Source of the DNA: a virus | Direction: 5' to 3' (one strand) | Virus record (IMG/VR): IMGVR_UViG_3300022752_000038 | Coordinates: 1-64,000 of that record | DNA: 64,000 nt | Shown: positions 1-8,357 of the stretch, in pieces | Layout of the letters: each line of letters starts with the position of its first letter | How positions within the stretch are numbered: the stretch's first letter is position 1 | Program-made: the position numbers and the translations under genes | Notes under the pieces: model-generated | What the model was told of the DNA's origin: nothing | The model's input: only the letters and a program-made list of their open reading frames with translations | Databases searched by the model: none

Positions 1-1017
1 GCTGGAGGCCATATGGCACATCCATTCGACATTCCAAGTGTAACAACCGGTAAAGATCTAGTTAAAGTATTTTTGCAATCAGCAAAGTATTTAAAAGACG
101 GTCCAGCATCCGTAAAAATCGACGGTGTCAATGCCAGTATACGTTTAGTTAATGTTAATAACAAATATCAGTTTGTAATGGACCGCGGATCTAGTAAGCC
201 ATTAGACGTTAAAGGAATTACTAAATCAGATTTAATTGACCGTTTTGGTACGGGTCATGGTATGGTAAAGGTAGGTGGACAGGTATTAGATATTTTTAAT
301 AAAGCTATACCTAACATTAAACCACAACTCAAAACATTGGGTATGCTAGATAATCCAAATATTATGTTTAATATTGAATATGTTGCTGGATCAACTAATG
401 TGTTATCATATAATAAAAACTTTTTAGCAATACACGGATTATTAGAAATTGAACAAGTAACACCGAAACGTAGATCTACAAAAGAAATTACATATAGCAA
501 GAAGGCACTTCAAGATTTATTGAACAATTTAGCCCCAACTGCACAAGAATATGGATATGAAGTACTAGGTTCTGTGCCGACAACTTTAGAATCAGATCCA
601 GATTTCCAATCAGTATTAAATACAAAATATACTATTACAGTTAACGGCAAATCTACAACTAAAAGTTTAAGTCAATGGTTAGCTAAAGCTGATAATGAAA
701 AAGACACATCTATTAAAACAGCAGATGGCAAAACCGTCGGGGCATTATCTAAACAAGTATTATTGGCAATTAGTAACGGTATTGATGTGGCTGAGTTTGT
801 AAAAGATCCTAAAGACGTACAAGCGGCCATTAATGGATACATATTTTATTTGGCTACAATGGAACTAGGCAATGCTGTATTAGAATCATTAAATTCGCCG
901 TTAGGTAAAGTAAGTGAACATGAAGGTATTGTAATACGTGATCCTAAAATATACAATAAACCCTTTAAAATTACTGGACGGTTTATTGTTAAAGGTCTAG
1001 AATCACAATTTCGATAA
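1..1017 (+). CDS. Ligase-fold nucleotidyltransferase, probably 5'-truncated by the window edge
   Basis: Predicted ATP-dependent nucleotidyltransferase of the DNA/RNA ligase fold. Numbering from the ATG at 13, motif I is K35-I-D-G (the lysine that would carry AMP), a motif III-like FNIEYV lies near residue 120, motif IV is EGIVIR near residue 306, and a motif V-like lysine follows in RFIVKG near the C-terminus. No OB-fold domain is evident. The frame is open to base 1 (codons for AGGH before the first methionine), so the true start may lie outside; alternatively GGAGG at 4-8 could serve the ATG at 13. Its substrate (nicked DNA, RNA or a protein) cannot be told from sequence. Ligase fold fairly sure, role not. 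Confidence 0.65.
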   Translation, partial: AGGHMAHPFDIPSVTTGKDLVKVFLQSAKYLKDGPASVKIDGVNASIRLVNVNNKYQFVMDRGSSKPLDVKGITKSDLIDRFGTGHGMVKVGGQVLDIFNKAIPNIKPQLKTLGMLDNPNIMFNIEYVAGSTNVLSYNKNFLAIHGLLEIEQVTPKRRSTKEITYSKKALQDLLNNLAPTAQEYGYEVLGSVPTTLESDPDFQSVLNTKYTITVNGKSTTKSLSQWLAKADNEKDTSIKTADGKTVGALSKQVLLAISNGIDVAEFVKDPKDVQAAINGYIFYLATMELGNAVLESLNSPLGKVSEHEGIVIRDPKIYNKPFKITGRFIVKGLESQFR

Positions 1018-1035
1018 GATAATCATAATATTTAG

Positions 1036-1043
1036 ATATTTAT
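1036..1043 (+). promoter_or_regulatory. Late-promoter-like ATATTTAT
   Basis: ATATTTAT followed by TAAAA, 18 bases before the ATG at 1062, in the gap after the ligase-like gene. One of a family of matching sites upstream of structural genes; promoter activity is inferred. Confidence 0.45.
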
Positions 1044-1061
1044 TAAAAACAAGGACTTTTA

Positions 1062-1655
1062 ATGAAAACTAACGAATTACGATCGTTGATACGTACTCAA
1101 ATCCTTAAAGAGTTTAGTAATGATACGTCATTTCTAGATAAAGTTGGCGGTTCTATACGTGCTAGACTAGGTACTGGTAAAGCTATGTTAGATCGTGCAC
1201 TAGGTATGATAGAGCCTGAAAAACTAGCCAAATTGCCCAGACAACAAAAAATTGATTTGTTAACGGCCTTAATATTACAATTTGGTATGGATAGCAGCGA
1301 CTTTAATGCTGTTAAATCACGTGTACAACGTGCATTGATAATGCAGGATAAACAAGATAGTATATCAGAACCATATACAGAAATTAAAGAATCTTCTGAC
1401 GCAGAACTAGAAAAAGCTTTAGGATTGCCAGTAACAGATCTGGGCGGAGCTACTGCAGTCAATTGGGCCGCAGATATGTTACAAGCTATTGCTAAACTAG
1501 ATGATATGAAAAAAGCTAAAGCATTAGGATGGATAATGTCCCAGGCCGGCATTGAGCCAGATGATATGGCTAGTTTAGCTGGCAAAATTAAAGCACAGGT
1601 AAGAAAACAAACACAGGCAACACAAACAAATGAGCAAAAAGTTACAAAACGTTAA
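1062..1655 (+). CDS. Unknown protein with N-terminal LIR helix
   Basis: A 197-residue protein I do not recognise. It is mostly predicted helical, soluble and has no membrane segment. The N-terminus (MKTNELRSLIRTQILKEF) resembles short amphipathic leaders seen in other proteins of this genome and contains an LKE tripeptide that would fit the (L/I)xE rule for T4-type prohead protease cleavage. An AAGGAC ribosome site and an upstream ATATTTAT motif support the start. It overlaps the next gene by 26 bp. A virion or internal head protein is possible but unproven. Confidence 0.7.
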   Translation: MKTNELRSLIRTQILKEFSNDTSFLDKVGGSIRARLGTGKAMLDRALGMIEPEKLAKLPRQQKIDLLTALILQFGMDSSDFNAVKSRVQRALIMQDKQDSISEPYTEIKESSDAELEKALGLPVTDLGGATAVNWAADMLQAIAKLDDMKKAKALGWIMSQAGIEPDDMASLAGKIKAQVRKQTQATQTNEQKVTKR

Positions 1656-2235
1656 AGCAGTTAATGAGTTATTGACAGGTGTTCATCGCTCTCAAACGCG
1701 TAAAACAACTGGATATACAAAAACAAAATCCGATACTAAACATGATATCGGCGATATCTGGACAGAAATAGATCCAAAAACAGGTACTGTTTGGAGATAT
1801 GAACAAAAAGATGGATATCGTACACGTGTAGTAGATAATAGTATTCTGCAAAAAATACGAGCTATATTATCTGTGCCTAAAACATGTCCATGTTGCAACA
1901 AAGAAATGCGCGATGAAGAAAAACATTTAAATATTAAAATGTACTTTATACATAAAAAATGTTTTTCGTGTGTTGTTAGTGAAGAGACAAAAATTCGTAC
2001 ACAAGGTAAAGAGGCATGGGAAGAATATTCACGTAAACGTATGCTGTTAAATGCAGAGGCTTGGCTAAAAGATGCTGACCATGAAGTTGCTTTGTTACGT
2101 GAAACGCTCAAGTTGCAGTTTGTACAAGACGCTGATGGAAATTTAGAACAATGGAATCAAACAGCATTTTTTGAAAAATTTGATAAAGATTATCAAGAAA
2201 CTAGAGAACGTATACTTAACAATTTAAAAGGATAA
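1630..2235 (+). CDS. Unknown protein with a four-cysteine zinc motif
   Basis: A 201-residue basic protein of unknown function. The middle carries CPCC near residues 87-90 and, after about 25 residues, HKKCFSC, which could form a zinc finger. The C-terminal third is charged and helical. The start lies inside the upstream gene (26-bp overlap) with no obvious Shine-Dalgarno sequence, which suggests translational coupling. Neighbours are unknown proteins and the lysis genes. DNA or protein binding through the zinc motif is only a guess. Confidence 0.7.
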   Translation: MSKKLQNVKAVNELLTGVHRSQTRKTTGYTKTKSDTKHDIGDIWTEIDPKTGTVWRYEQKDGYRTRVVDNSILQKIRAILSVPKTCPCCNKEMRDEEKHLNIKMYFIHKKCFSCVVSEETKIRTQGKEAWEEYSRKRMLLNAEAWLKDADHEVALLRETLKLQFVQDADGNLEQWNQTAFFEKFDKDYQETRERILNNLKG

Positions 2236-2237
2236 AA

Positions 2238-2531
2238 ATGGCAAGGACAATAACAAAAATTTCTAAAGAACTAGAAGATGTTACTAGTACTATGAAAAAA
2301 ATGGCTAAGGAGTATGCTAAAGCTACCGGTACTGCTAAAGATAAGATTGTAGCACAACTAAAAAAATTAACTAAGGATAAGCAATCTCTAGAAAAAGAAT
2401 TGCAAAGTTCAGTAAATGAATTAGATAAAGACGTTGAGTTGCAAATAGATGAAGTACGTAAGCTTATCAAGAAAACTATAAAAGAAGAATTAGCTAACGT
2501 TAAAAAAACTAAATTACCTACAGGTTTATAA
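2238..2531 (+). CDS. Small coiled-coil protein
   Basis: A 97-residue, highly charged protein made almost wholly of Lys/Glu-rich helix with heptad-like spacing, from about residue 5 to 90. It starts two bases after the upstream stop, with AAAGGAT as ribosome site, so it is operonic. No family recognised; likely an oligomeric structural or scaffold-type helix protein. Confidence 0.65.
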   Translation: MARTITKISKELEDVTSTMKKMAKEYAKATGTAKDKIVAQLKKLTKDKQSLEKELQSSVNELDKDVELQIDEVRKLIKKTIKEELANVKKTKLPTGL

Positions 2532-2532
2532 T

Positions 2533-3303
2533 ATGGATATACAATTATCTCCGATCGCGCGTGATATAGTACTTAATCAGATAGCAAAACTAATAAAAGA
2601 ATCACTATCGGGGGAAGCTTCAGATATAAATTCAGATCTTCAGTCATTGTCAAATGAACTAAAAGCTGACGGCGAAGACGTTACTAATACCGAAGTTCAA
2701 GCTGCAATGTTAAGTGCATTGTTAGATGCGGATGGAGATATTGAGTCTGTTGATGTTTCTGATGTAGATGCTATAAAAACTGAAATACGAGAATCTAAAA
2801 ACTACGTATTAACTGAGGGAGGAGGTGTATTAGAAACATTGCACGTTGCTAGTGATATAATGGGTAATTCTGCATTTCTTCATGCATTGGCAAAAGCTAT
2901 ACATACCGTTACGGGTCAAGATGTAGACGAAAATAAACTTAAAGCTCGTATAAATAAAGTTGTAACTCGTATAAAAAAGTGGACAGGATTCCCGGCTATG
3001 GTTATAGAAAAAGCTTTTGCATGGATTGCTAAACAATTCGGAGCTGGCGAGTTTGGACAAAAAATAGCAGGATTATCCGGAGTATTAGTAGCGACAATTA
3101 CAATGTTGGTTATAGCCGTATATTTATTTCCGTCTATTACATCAGGCATTTTATTAGTACTTGCGATTACAGCTATGATAGGAAAAAGCATGGAAATTAT
3201 CGATACTGTAAAAAAGATTATAGCACTTGTCAAAGATAATGTAGATAAAATAGACCAAACAGTAAAGCCGTCTGGTGATTACAGTTCTTACGGTTCAGAA
3301 TAA
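2533..3303 (+). CDS. Unknown membrane protein
   Basis: A 256-residue protein with a soluble acidic N-terminal half and, from about residue 175 to 235, two adjacent hydrophobic segments (one around VLVATITMLVIAVYLF, one around GILLVLAITAMIG), then a short charged tail. It sits directly upstream of the lysis genes. It might be a holin-like or antiholin-like membrane protein or an unrelated envelope protein; the long soluble domain is not typical of a simple holin. Unknown function. Confidence 0.65.
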   Translation: MDIQLSPIARDIVLNQIAKLIKESLSGEASDINSDLQSLSNELKADGEDVTNTEVQAAMLSALLDADGDIESVDVSDVDAIKTEIRESKNYVLTEGGGVLETLHVASDIMGNSAFLHALAKAIHTVTGQDVDENKLKARINKVVTRIKKWTGFPAMVIEKAFAWIAKQFGAGEFGQKIAGLSGVLVATITMLVIAVYLFPSITSGILLVLAITAMIGKSMEIIDTVKKIIALVKDNVDKIDQTVKPSGDYSSYGSE

Positions 3304-3311
3304 AGGATAAC

Positions 3312-3857
3312 ATGAAACAATACAGTGTAGCAGAATTAAAAACAAAATTTAATGAACTAGGTTATAAATTTCCTAAATTTCATTTGGTAGGAATTCGTTC
3401 GACGGCTAACAAGCCAAATGAGTTTGATGATCTTATCGGAGTAGTTAGCGGTACTAAAGTAGCTTGGTATACAGGTACAACTAATCCTGGCACTCATTGG
3501 CTTAAAAATCTAATGAACCCTAAAGGCACTGCATTACTTAAGCCTGGACAATATATTGATTCGTGGAAGCTAGGATTGCACCGAGACCAATATAAAGCTT
3601 TGGTACAGTCTAAGCCGATTACAGTATTTCGTGACAAAGACTTAGATATAATTGCAGAAGAGACGGCTATTACAGATGTTGGACTTTTTGGTATCAATAT
3701 TCATAGAGCCAATCCTAATGCTATTAGCAAGTTTATAGATAAATGGTCAGCAGGATGTCAAGTACTCAATAATCCAGCTGACTTTAAAAAATTGATTGAA
3801 GCGTGTGAAGCTAGTAATTTAGCTGCGTTTACATATACATTAGTAAAAGAATTTTAA
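3312..3857 (+). CDS. Putative endolysin, L,D-transpeptidase-like
   Basis: A 181-residue protein likely acting on peptidoglycan. The C-terminal part contains IHRANP with H131, followed 15 residues later by S146-A-G-C149, the spacing of the catalytic His...(S/T)xGC motif of YkuD-type L,D-transpeptidases. There is no signal peptide, so a holin would be needed for export. AAAGGAT precedes the ATG. It is followed at once by a small two-TM protein and a spanin-like pair, the usual order of a lysis cassette. The fold assignment rests on this motif only; cutting versus transpeptidation is not decided. Confidence 0.55.
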   Translation: MKQYSVAELKTKFNELGYKFPKFHLVGIRSTANKPNEFDDLIGVVSGTKVAWYTGTTNPGTHWLKNLMNPKGTALLKPGQYIDSWKLGLHRDQYKALVQSKPITVFRDKDLDIIAEETAITDVGLFGINIHRANPNAISKFIDKWSAGCQVLNNPADFKKLIEACEASNLAAFTYTLVKEF

Positions 3858-4123
3858 TGGTTAAAAAATCTAAATATTGGATTGATAAAGTAGTATCGAG
3901 TAACAGCGGCGTGTCATCGAAACGTGTTGCTGGTATTTTTACATTGGCAAATATAATCGTGTTTTGTTATGTTGCGTTGTTATGTAATATAGAGTTACCT
4001 GAATATATGTTTGATGCGATTTGTTTGTTAGCTGGAAGTTTATTAGGTATTACTACAGTTGAAAATATATTCAAGAAGCCACCGACAAATACTAATAACA
4101 CAACAAATGAATCAGGACAATAA
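3857..4123 (+). CDS. Putative holin
   Basis: An 88-residue protein with a basic N-terminus, two hydrophobic segments (about residues 27-45 and 50-66) separated by a short acidic turn, and a polar Asn/Thr-rich C-terminus. Size and topology fit a class II holin. Its start overlaps the stop of the endolysin-like gene (TAATG), and spanin-like genes follow, so the context supports a role in permeabilising the inner membrane. Holins share little sequence, so this call rests on topology and position. Confidence 0.5.
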   Translation: MVKKSKYWIDKVVSSNSGVSSKRVAGIFTLANIIVFCYVALLCNIELPEYMFDAICLLAGSLLGITTVENIFKKPPTNTNNTTNESGQ

Positions 4124-4125
4124 CA

Positions 4126-4533
4126 ATGAATTTTTTAAAAAAATATTGGTACTATATAGTAATGTTGGCCATGCTAGTACTAATAGTGCTTTTATATAAA
4201 AAGCCGGCAGTAGTAGTTGAGGTAAAAGATACTAAGGCAATTGAGCGTTTAAGACGTTCGGTAGATAGTTTAACAAAGGCTAACATTGTACTACAACATT
4301 TTTACGACAGTCGACAAACAGCTGTAATCGATAACACAATTAAAAAAAATAAACAAGATGCAAAAAAAATTATTAACATTCCTATTCTCAATGATCCTCA
4401 GCGTGACAGTATGTGGACAGTCATTAATACCCGTCAGGATAGTATACCGTGGGGATACTGGAATATTCTTAAGCAAAAAACAGGAGGACGACCTGTTAAA
4501 GAACTTGCTATACAAGGAGATCTACAAGACTAA
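4126..4533 (+). CDS. Putative inner-membrane spanin (Rz-like)
   Basis: A 135-residue protein with one N-terminal membrane anchor (about residues 7-25, LKKYWYYIVMLAMLVLIVLL) and a periplasmic, charged, helical domain, the topology of an i-spanin. It lies two bases after the holin-like gene, with AGGACA as ribosome site. Its last 59 codons overlap, in another frame, the signal-peptide region of the next gene, the same architecture as lambda Rz/Rz1. Function inferred from topology and context. Confidence 0.5.
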   Translation: MNFLKKYWYYIVMLAMLVLIVLLYKKPAVVVEVKDTKAIERLRRSVDSLTKANIVLQHFYDSRQTAVIDNTIKKNKQDAKKIINIPILNDPQRDSMWTVINTRQDSIPWGYWNILKQKTGGRPVKELAIQGDLQD

Positions 4534-4804
4534 TTTAGATTCAATGTTTGTATACGCAGACAATTGTACGGAAGCATTAATGCTTTCACGTACTGCATTT
4601 TTTGCTTTATATAACAATTATCATGCATTAGAACTTGAAGCTGAAAATTGGAGAGATCAGTATACTGCATGTGATATAGCTTTAACAGAGACGCGTGCTG
4701 ATTTAATTAAACAACAAGAACGTAAAGTTTTTTGGAGACGACTTGCTATAGGCGAAGGTTTAGGTATTGCTGCTACAATATTAGTCGTACTTAAATTCTT
4801 TTAA
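4358..4804 (+). CDS. Putative secreted or lipoprotein spanin partner, out-of-frame overlap
   Basis: A 148-residue protein whose first 176 bases overlap the upstream spanin-like gene in a different frame. It begins with a clear signal peptide (MQKKLLTFLFSMILSVTVC, then GQS). Cleavage could be before Gln, as is common in Bacteroidota secreted proteins, or at Cys as a lipoprotein, although VTVC is a weak lipobox. The body is helical with coiled-coil character, and residues about 129-147 form a C-terminal membrane segment. Signal plus C-terminal anchor resembles a unimolecular spanin; overlap with an i-spanin resembles Rz1. The signal peptide supports this start over later methionines. Confidence 0.5.
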   Translation: MQKKLLTFLFSMILSVTVCGQSLIPVRIVYRGDTGIFLSKKQEDDLLKNLLYKEIYKTNLDSMFVYADNCTEALMLSRTAFFALYNNYHALELEAENWRDQYTACDIALTETRADLIKQQERKVFWRRLAIGEGLGIAATILVVLKFF

Positions 4805-4817
4805 AAAAAGATAGTTT

Positions 4818-6395
4818 ATGCAACAAGTACCGTTAAAAACAATAATTGCAGAAGAATATAAACGCTGTGCTACAGATCCTGTACACTTCATGAAAAAATA
4901 CTGCGTTATCCAACATCCTACCAAAGGAAAAATTTATTTTCATTTATATCCATTCCAAGAAGAAACATTACGCAATTTACAAAACAATAGATATTCTATT
5001 ATTTTAAAGTCTAGACAGTTAGGGATATCTACATTATCCGCCGGATTTGCGTTATGGAACATGTTATTCAAGCCAGACTTTAATATATTAGTTATAGCGA
5101 CGACTCAAGATGTAGCTAAAAATTTAGTTACTAAAGTACGTGTTATGCACGAAAATTTGCCGATCTGGTTAAAAGGAAAATCTACCGAAGATAATAAATT
5201 ATCATTGCGATTTAAAAACGGATCGCAAATTAAAGCAGTATCTAGTACGGGCACATCTGGACGATCTGAAGCATTATCACTACTAATTGTTGATGAGGCC
5301 GCATTTATACGTAATATAGATGAACTATGGAATTCGGCTCAACAAACATTGGCAACTGGTGGTGGTTGTATAGCACTTTCAACACCTAATGGTACCGGTA
5401 ATTGGTTTCATCAAGTATGGGTAGATGCCGAATCTGGTGGACAGTTTAAACCAATTAAACTACACTGGACGGTACATCCTGAACGTAACGAGTCGTGGCG
5501 TATTGAACAAACAGAACTACTAGGAGAAAAGGGCGCAGCACAAGAATGTGATTGCGATTTTATAACATCAGGACATACTGTTATTGATGGGCCAATATTG
5601 CAATGGTATGATCAGACATATATCAAAGATCCTTTAGAACGAAGAGGGTTCGACGGTAACTATTGGATATGGGAATATGCTGACTATTCAAAAAATTATG
5701 CAGTAATAGCTGACGTTGCTCGTGGTGATGGTAGTGATTATTCCGCCTTCCATGTTATTGATATAGATAATTTAGTGCAAGTTGCTGAATATCGTGGTAA
5801 AATAGGAACTACTGAATACGGTAATATGTTAATGTCAGTAGCTACAGATTATAACAATGCATTACTAGTAATAGAAAATGCTAACGTAGGATGGGCAGTT
5901 ATACAAGTTGTTATTGACCGTGGATACAGTAACTTGTATTATTCATATAAACAAGATGCTTATATTGACGAAAATATTCATTTAACAAAAGGATATGATT
6001 TAAAAAATAAATCGGATATGGTTCCGGGGTTTTCTACTACATCAAAAACTCGTCCGTTAACTATATCAAAATTAGAAACATATTTACGAGAAAAATCTCC
6101 GGTAATACGTAGTAAACGATTAATTGATGAATTACTAGTGTTTATTTGGAATGGTTCACGTGCTGAAGCACAGCGAGGATATAATGATGACTTAGTTATG
6201 TCGTTTGCAATTGGATTATGGATTCGTGATACTGCACTTCGTTTAAAGCAACAAGGCATGGATTTGTCTCGTAAAACACTTAGTCATTTTAGTAAATCTA
6301 ATAACCAAGGTGTATATACAATTAAATCTACGCAACATGATTCATGGGCATGGAAAACACCCGGCGGTAATGAAAGTTTAACCTGGTTACGCTAA
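4818..6395 (+). CDS. terL: Terminase large subunit (gp17-like)
   Basis: ATP-driven DNA packaging motor and headful nuclease, 525 residues. The ATPase domain has the variant Walker A KSRQLGIST (64-72), Walker B LLIVDEAAF (155-163, with D159 and E160) and the coupling motif ALSTPNGTG near 186-194. The C-terminal RNase H-like nuclease domain starts around VIADVARGDGSDY with D299 as likely metal ligand. Length is slightly below T4 gp17 (610). It precedes the portal as in T4-like head modules. No small terminase gene was identified nearby. Confidence 0.95.
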   Translation: MQQVPLKTIIAEEYKRCATDPVHFMKKYCVIQHPTKGKIYFHLYPFQEETLRNLQNNRYSIILKSRQLGISTLSAGFALWNMLFKPDFNILVIATTQDVAKNLVTKVRVMHENLPIWLKGKSTEDNKLSLRFKNGSQIKAVSSTGTSGRSEALSLLIVDEAAFIRNIDELWNSAQQTLATGGGCIALSTPNGTGNWFHQVWVDAESGGQFKPIKLHWTVHPERNESWRIEQTELLGEKGAAQECDCDFITSGHTVIDGPILQWYDQTYIKDPLERRGFDGNYWIWEYADYSKNYAVIADVARGDGSDYSAFHVIDIDNLVQVAEYRGKIGTTEYGNMLMSVATDYNNALLVIENANVGWAVIQVVIDRGYSNLYYSYKQDAYIDENIHLTKGYDLKNKSDMVPGFSTTSKTRPLTISKLETYLREKSPVIRSKRLIDELLVFIWNGSRAEAQRGYNDDLVMSFAIGLWIRDTALRLKQQGMDLSRKTLSHFSKSNNQGVYTIKSTQHDSWAWKTPGGNESLTWLR

Positions 6396-6402
6396 TATTT
6401 AT
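6395..6402 (+). promoter_or_regulatory. Late-promoter-like ATATTTAT before portal
   Basis: ATATTTATAAATAAAT starts just after the terminase stop; the ATG at 6417 follows 14 bases later without a ribosome site. If transcription starts about five bases after the motif, as at T4 late promoters, the leader would be very short. Confidence 0.45.
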
Positions 6403-6416
6403 AAATAAATACATTC

Positions 6417-8297
6417 ATGGCAGATACTTCATTACAAGCCAGATTAAAAAGGCTATTTTCTACTAACGTAATTGTACGGCGTATTGCAAAAAATCGATTA
6501 AAGGCCGTAGACACGAACAGATTACAATCCGTAGGAGCTCTTTCTAGCAATAGTTATATCGATAGATTTACCGGACTACATCGCGGTCAGTCTGGTATGG
6601 GTACTTATAATCAAACATACAATTTTCATTCTTCTAAATTAGAATTGTTTACTGATTATGAAGCTATGGATATGGATCCAATTATTTCATCGGCATTGGA
6701 TATATACGCAGACGAATCTACAGTAAAAAATTCAGAGGGTGATACATTAAGTATAACTACTACAAATGATGAAGTACGTAAAGTATTGTATAATTTGTTT
6801 TACGATATTTTAAATATTGATTATAATTTATGGCCATGGGTACGTAACGCTTGTAAGTATGGTGATTTCTTTTTACATTTAGATATTGAAGAAGAACTAG
6901 GTATAATTAATGTAACGCCGTTATCAGCATACGAAGTACGTCGTGAAGACGGATATGACCCAGAAAATCCATACGCATATCGTTTTGTAATTGAAGGTCC
7001 TAACGGTACATATGCCAATTATGCTGGCAAGCCTAGTCGCAATGAATTTGAAAGTTTTCAAATAGCACATTTTCGTTTATTATCAGATACTAACTTTTTA
7101 CCGTATGGTAAATCGATGATCGAATCGGCACGTAAGTTGTTCAAGCAAATTACATTAATGGAAGATGCGATGCTTATACAACGTATAATGCGCGCCCCAG
7201 AACGTCGTGTATTTAAGATTGATGTAGGTAATATTCCACCTCATGAAGTAGATACATATATGAATCAAATCATAAGTAAAATGAAAAAGATTCCATATAT
7301 GGATGAACAAACCGGTAACTATAATCTTAAGTTTAATTTACAGAATATGCTTGAAGATTATTATTTGCCAGTACGTGGCGGAGAATCTGGGACATCAATT
7401 GATACTTTAGCTGGATTAGGTAATGAAGGTCAAATTGAAGACGTTGAGTATCTGCGTAACAAACTACATGCAGCACTTAAGGTACCTAAAGCATTTTTAG
7501 GATATGATGAAGGCGTCGAAGGTAAAGCTACACTTGCAGCAGAAGATGTACGGTTTGCCCGTACTATTGAACGTGTACAAAAAATATTTGTGTCTGAATT
7601 AACAAAGATTGCTATTGTACATTTATATGCACAAGGATTTCGTGATGAAGATCTAGTTAGTTTTTCATTAGAACTAAATAATCCATCATTAATTTACGAA
7701 AAACAACAAATCGAATCATTGACAAGTAAAGTCGAATTAGCTACAAAATTACGTGAATCACAAATGTTTTCAGAACAATGGGTCTATGAAAATATATTCG
7801 GTATGAGCGAATATGAATGGAAGTCTCAGCAAGACAATGTAATCGAAGATCTTAAAACCATGTTCCGTCGTAAACAGATTGCAGATGAAGGCAATGATCC
7901 TAAAAAGACAAATATGAGTTTTGGTACACCTCATGACATAGCTTCAATGCACGTAGCTACTAAAGGAGAATTATTACCAGGAATGGAACAAGAGCATGTA
8001 GCAGGGCCAGGACGACCTAAAGATATAAGTACTTGGGGTAAGCATTCTAGCCCACATGGACGAGACCCGTTAGGTATTAAAGACTTGTCAGCTACATTTA
8101 ACGGAAACCCAAAAACAAATCCTTTACAGCATACATATCGGGGAGGCTCACCTTTAAGTACAGAATCTATAGATTCTAAAGAATTGATACGATCATTATC
8201 ACATAAATTTAGCATTAAAAATTCTAACGTTTTACATGAATCATTAAATACGTCACGGGACGCTGGTACAATGTTAGATGAATCTAATTTATTATAA
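6417..8297 (+). CDS. gp20: Portal protein (gp20-like)
   Basis: Dodecameric portal at the capsid vertex through which DNA passes; 626 residues. Recognisable T4-like portal features include the N-terminal region leading to DPIISSALDIYADEST, the LLSDTNFLPYGKSMIE segment, the MRAPERRVFKIDVGN stretch followed by a long helix, the conserved GGESGTSIDTL segment and KVPKAFLGYDEG near the end of the core. The C-terminal about 100 residues are low-complexity and polar. It follows the terminase and precedes prohead genes, as in T4. Position and motifs make this call secure. Confidence 0.93.
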   Translation: MADTSLQARLKRLFSTNVIVRRIAKNRLKAVDTNRLQSVGALSSNSYIDRFTGLHRGQSGMGTYNQTYNFHSSKLELFTDYEAMDMDPIISSALDIYADESTVKNSEGDTLSITTTNDEVRKVLYNLFYDILNIDYNLWPWVRNACKYGDFFLHLDIEEELGIINVTPLSAYEVRREDGYDPENPYAYRFVIEGPNGTYANYAGKPSRNEFESFQIAHFRLLSDTNFLPYGKSMIESARKLFKQITLMEDAMLIQRIMRAPERRVFKIDVGNIPPHEVDTYMNQIISKMKKIPYMDEQTGNYNLKFNLQNMLEDYYLPVRGGESGTSIDTLAGLGNEGQIEDVEYLRNKLHAALKVPKAFLGYDEGVEGKATLAAEDVRFARTIERVQKIFVSELTKIAIVHLYAQGFRDEDLVSFSLELNNPSLIYEKQQIESLTSKVELATKLRESQMFSEQWVYENIFGMSEYEWKSQQDNVIEDLKTMFRRKQIADEGNDPKKTNMSFGTPHDIASMHVATKGELLPGMEQEHVAGPGRPKDISTWGKHSSPHGRDPLGIKDLSATFNGNPKTNPLQHTYRGGSPLSTESIDSKELIRSLSHKFSIKNSNVLHESLNTSRDAGTMLDESNLL

Positions 8298-8317
8298 TGA
8301 ATTTTGGTATCATATAT

Positions 8318-8325
8318 ATATTTAT
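8318..8325 (+). promoter_or_regulatory. Late-promoter-like ATATTTAT
   Basis: ATATTTATTAAAA in the 60-base gap between the portal and the next gene, 32 bases before its ATG. Member of the recurrent late-type motif family; activity inferred. Confidence 0.45.
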
Positions 8326-8357
8326 TAAAAAGGCGTGTAGTAAAATGGACGTAATTT

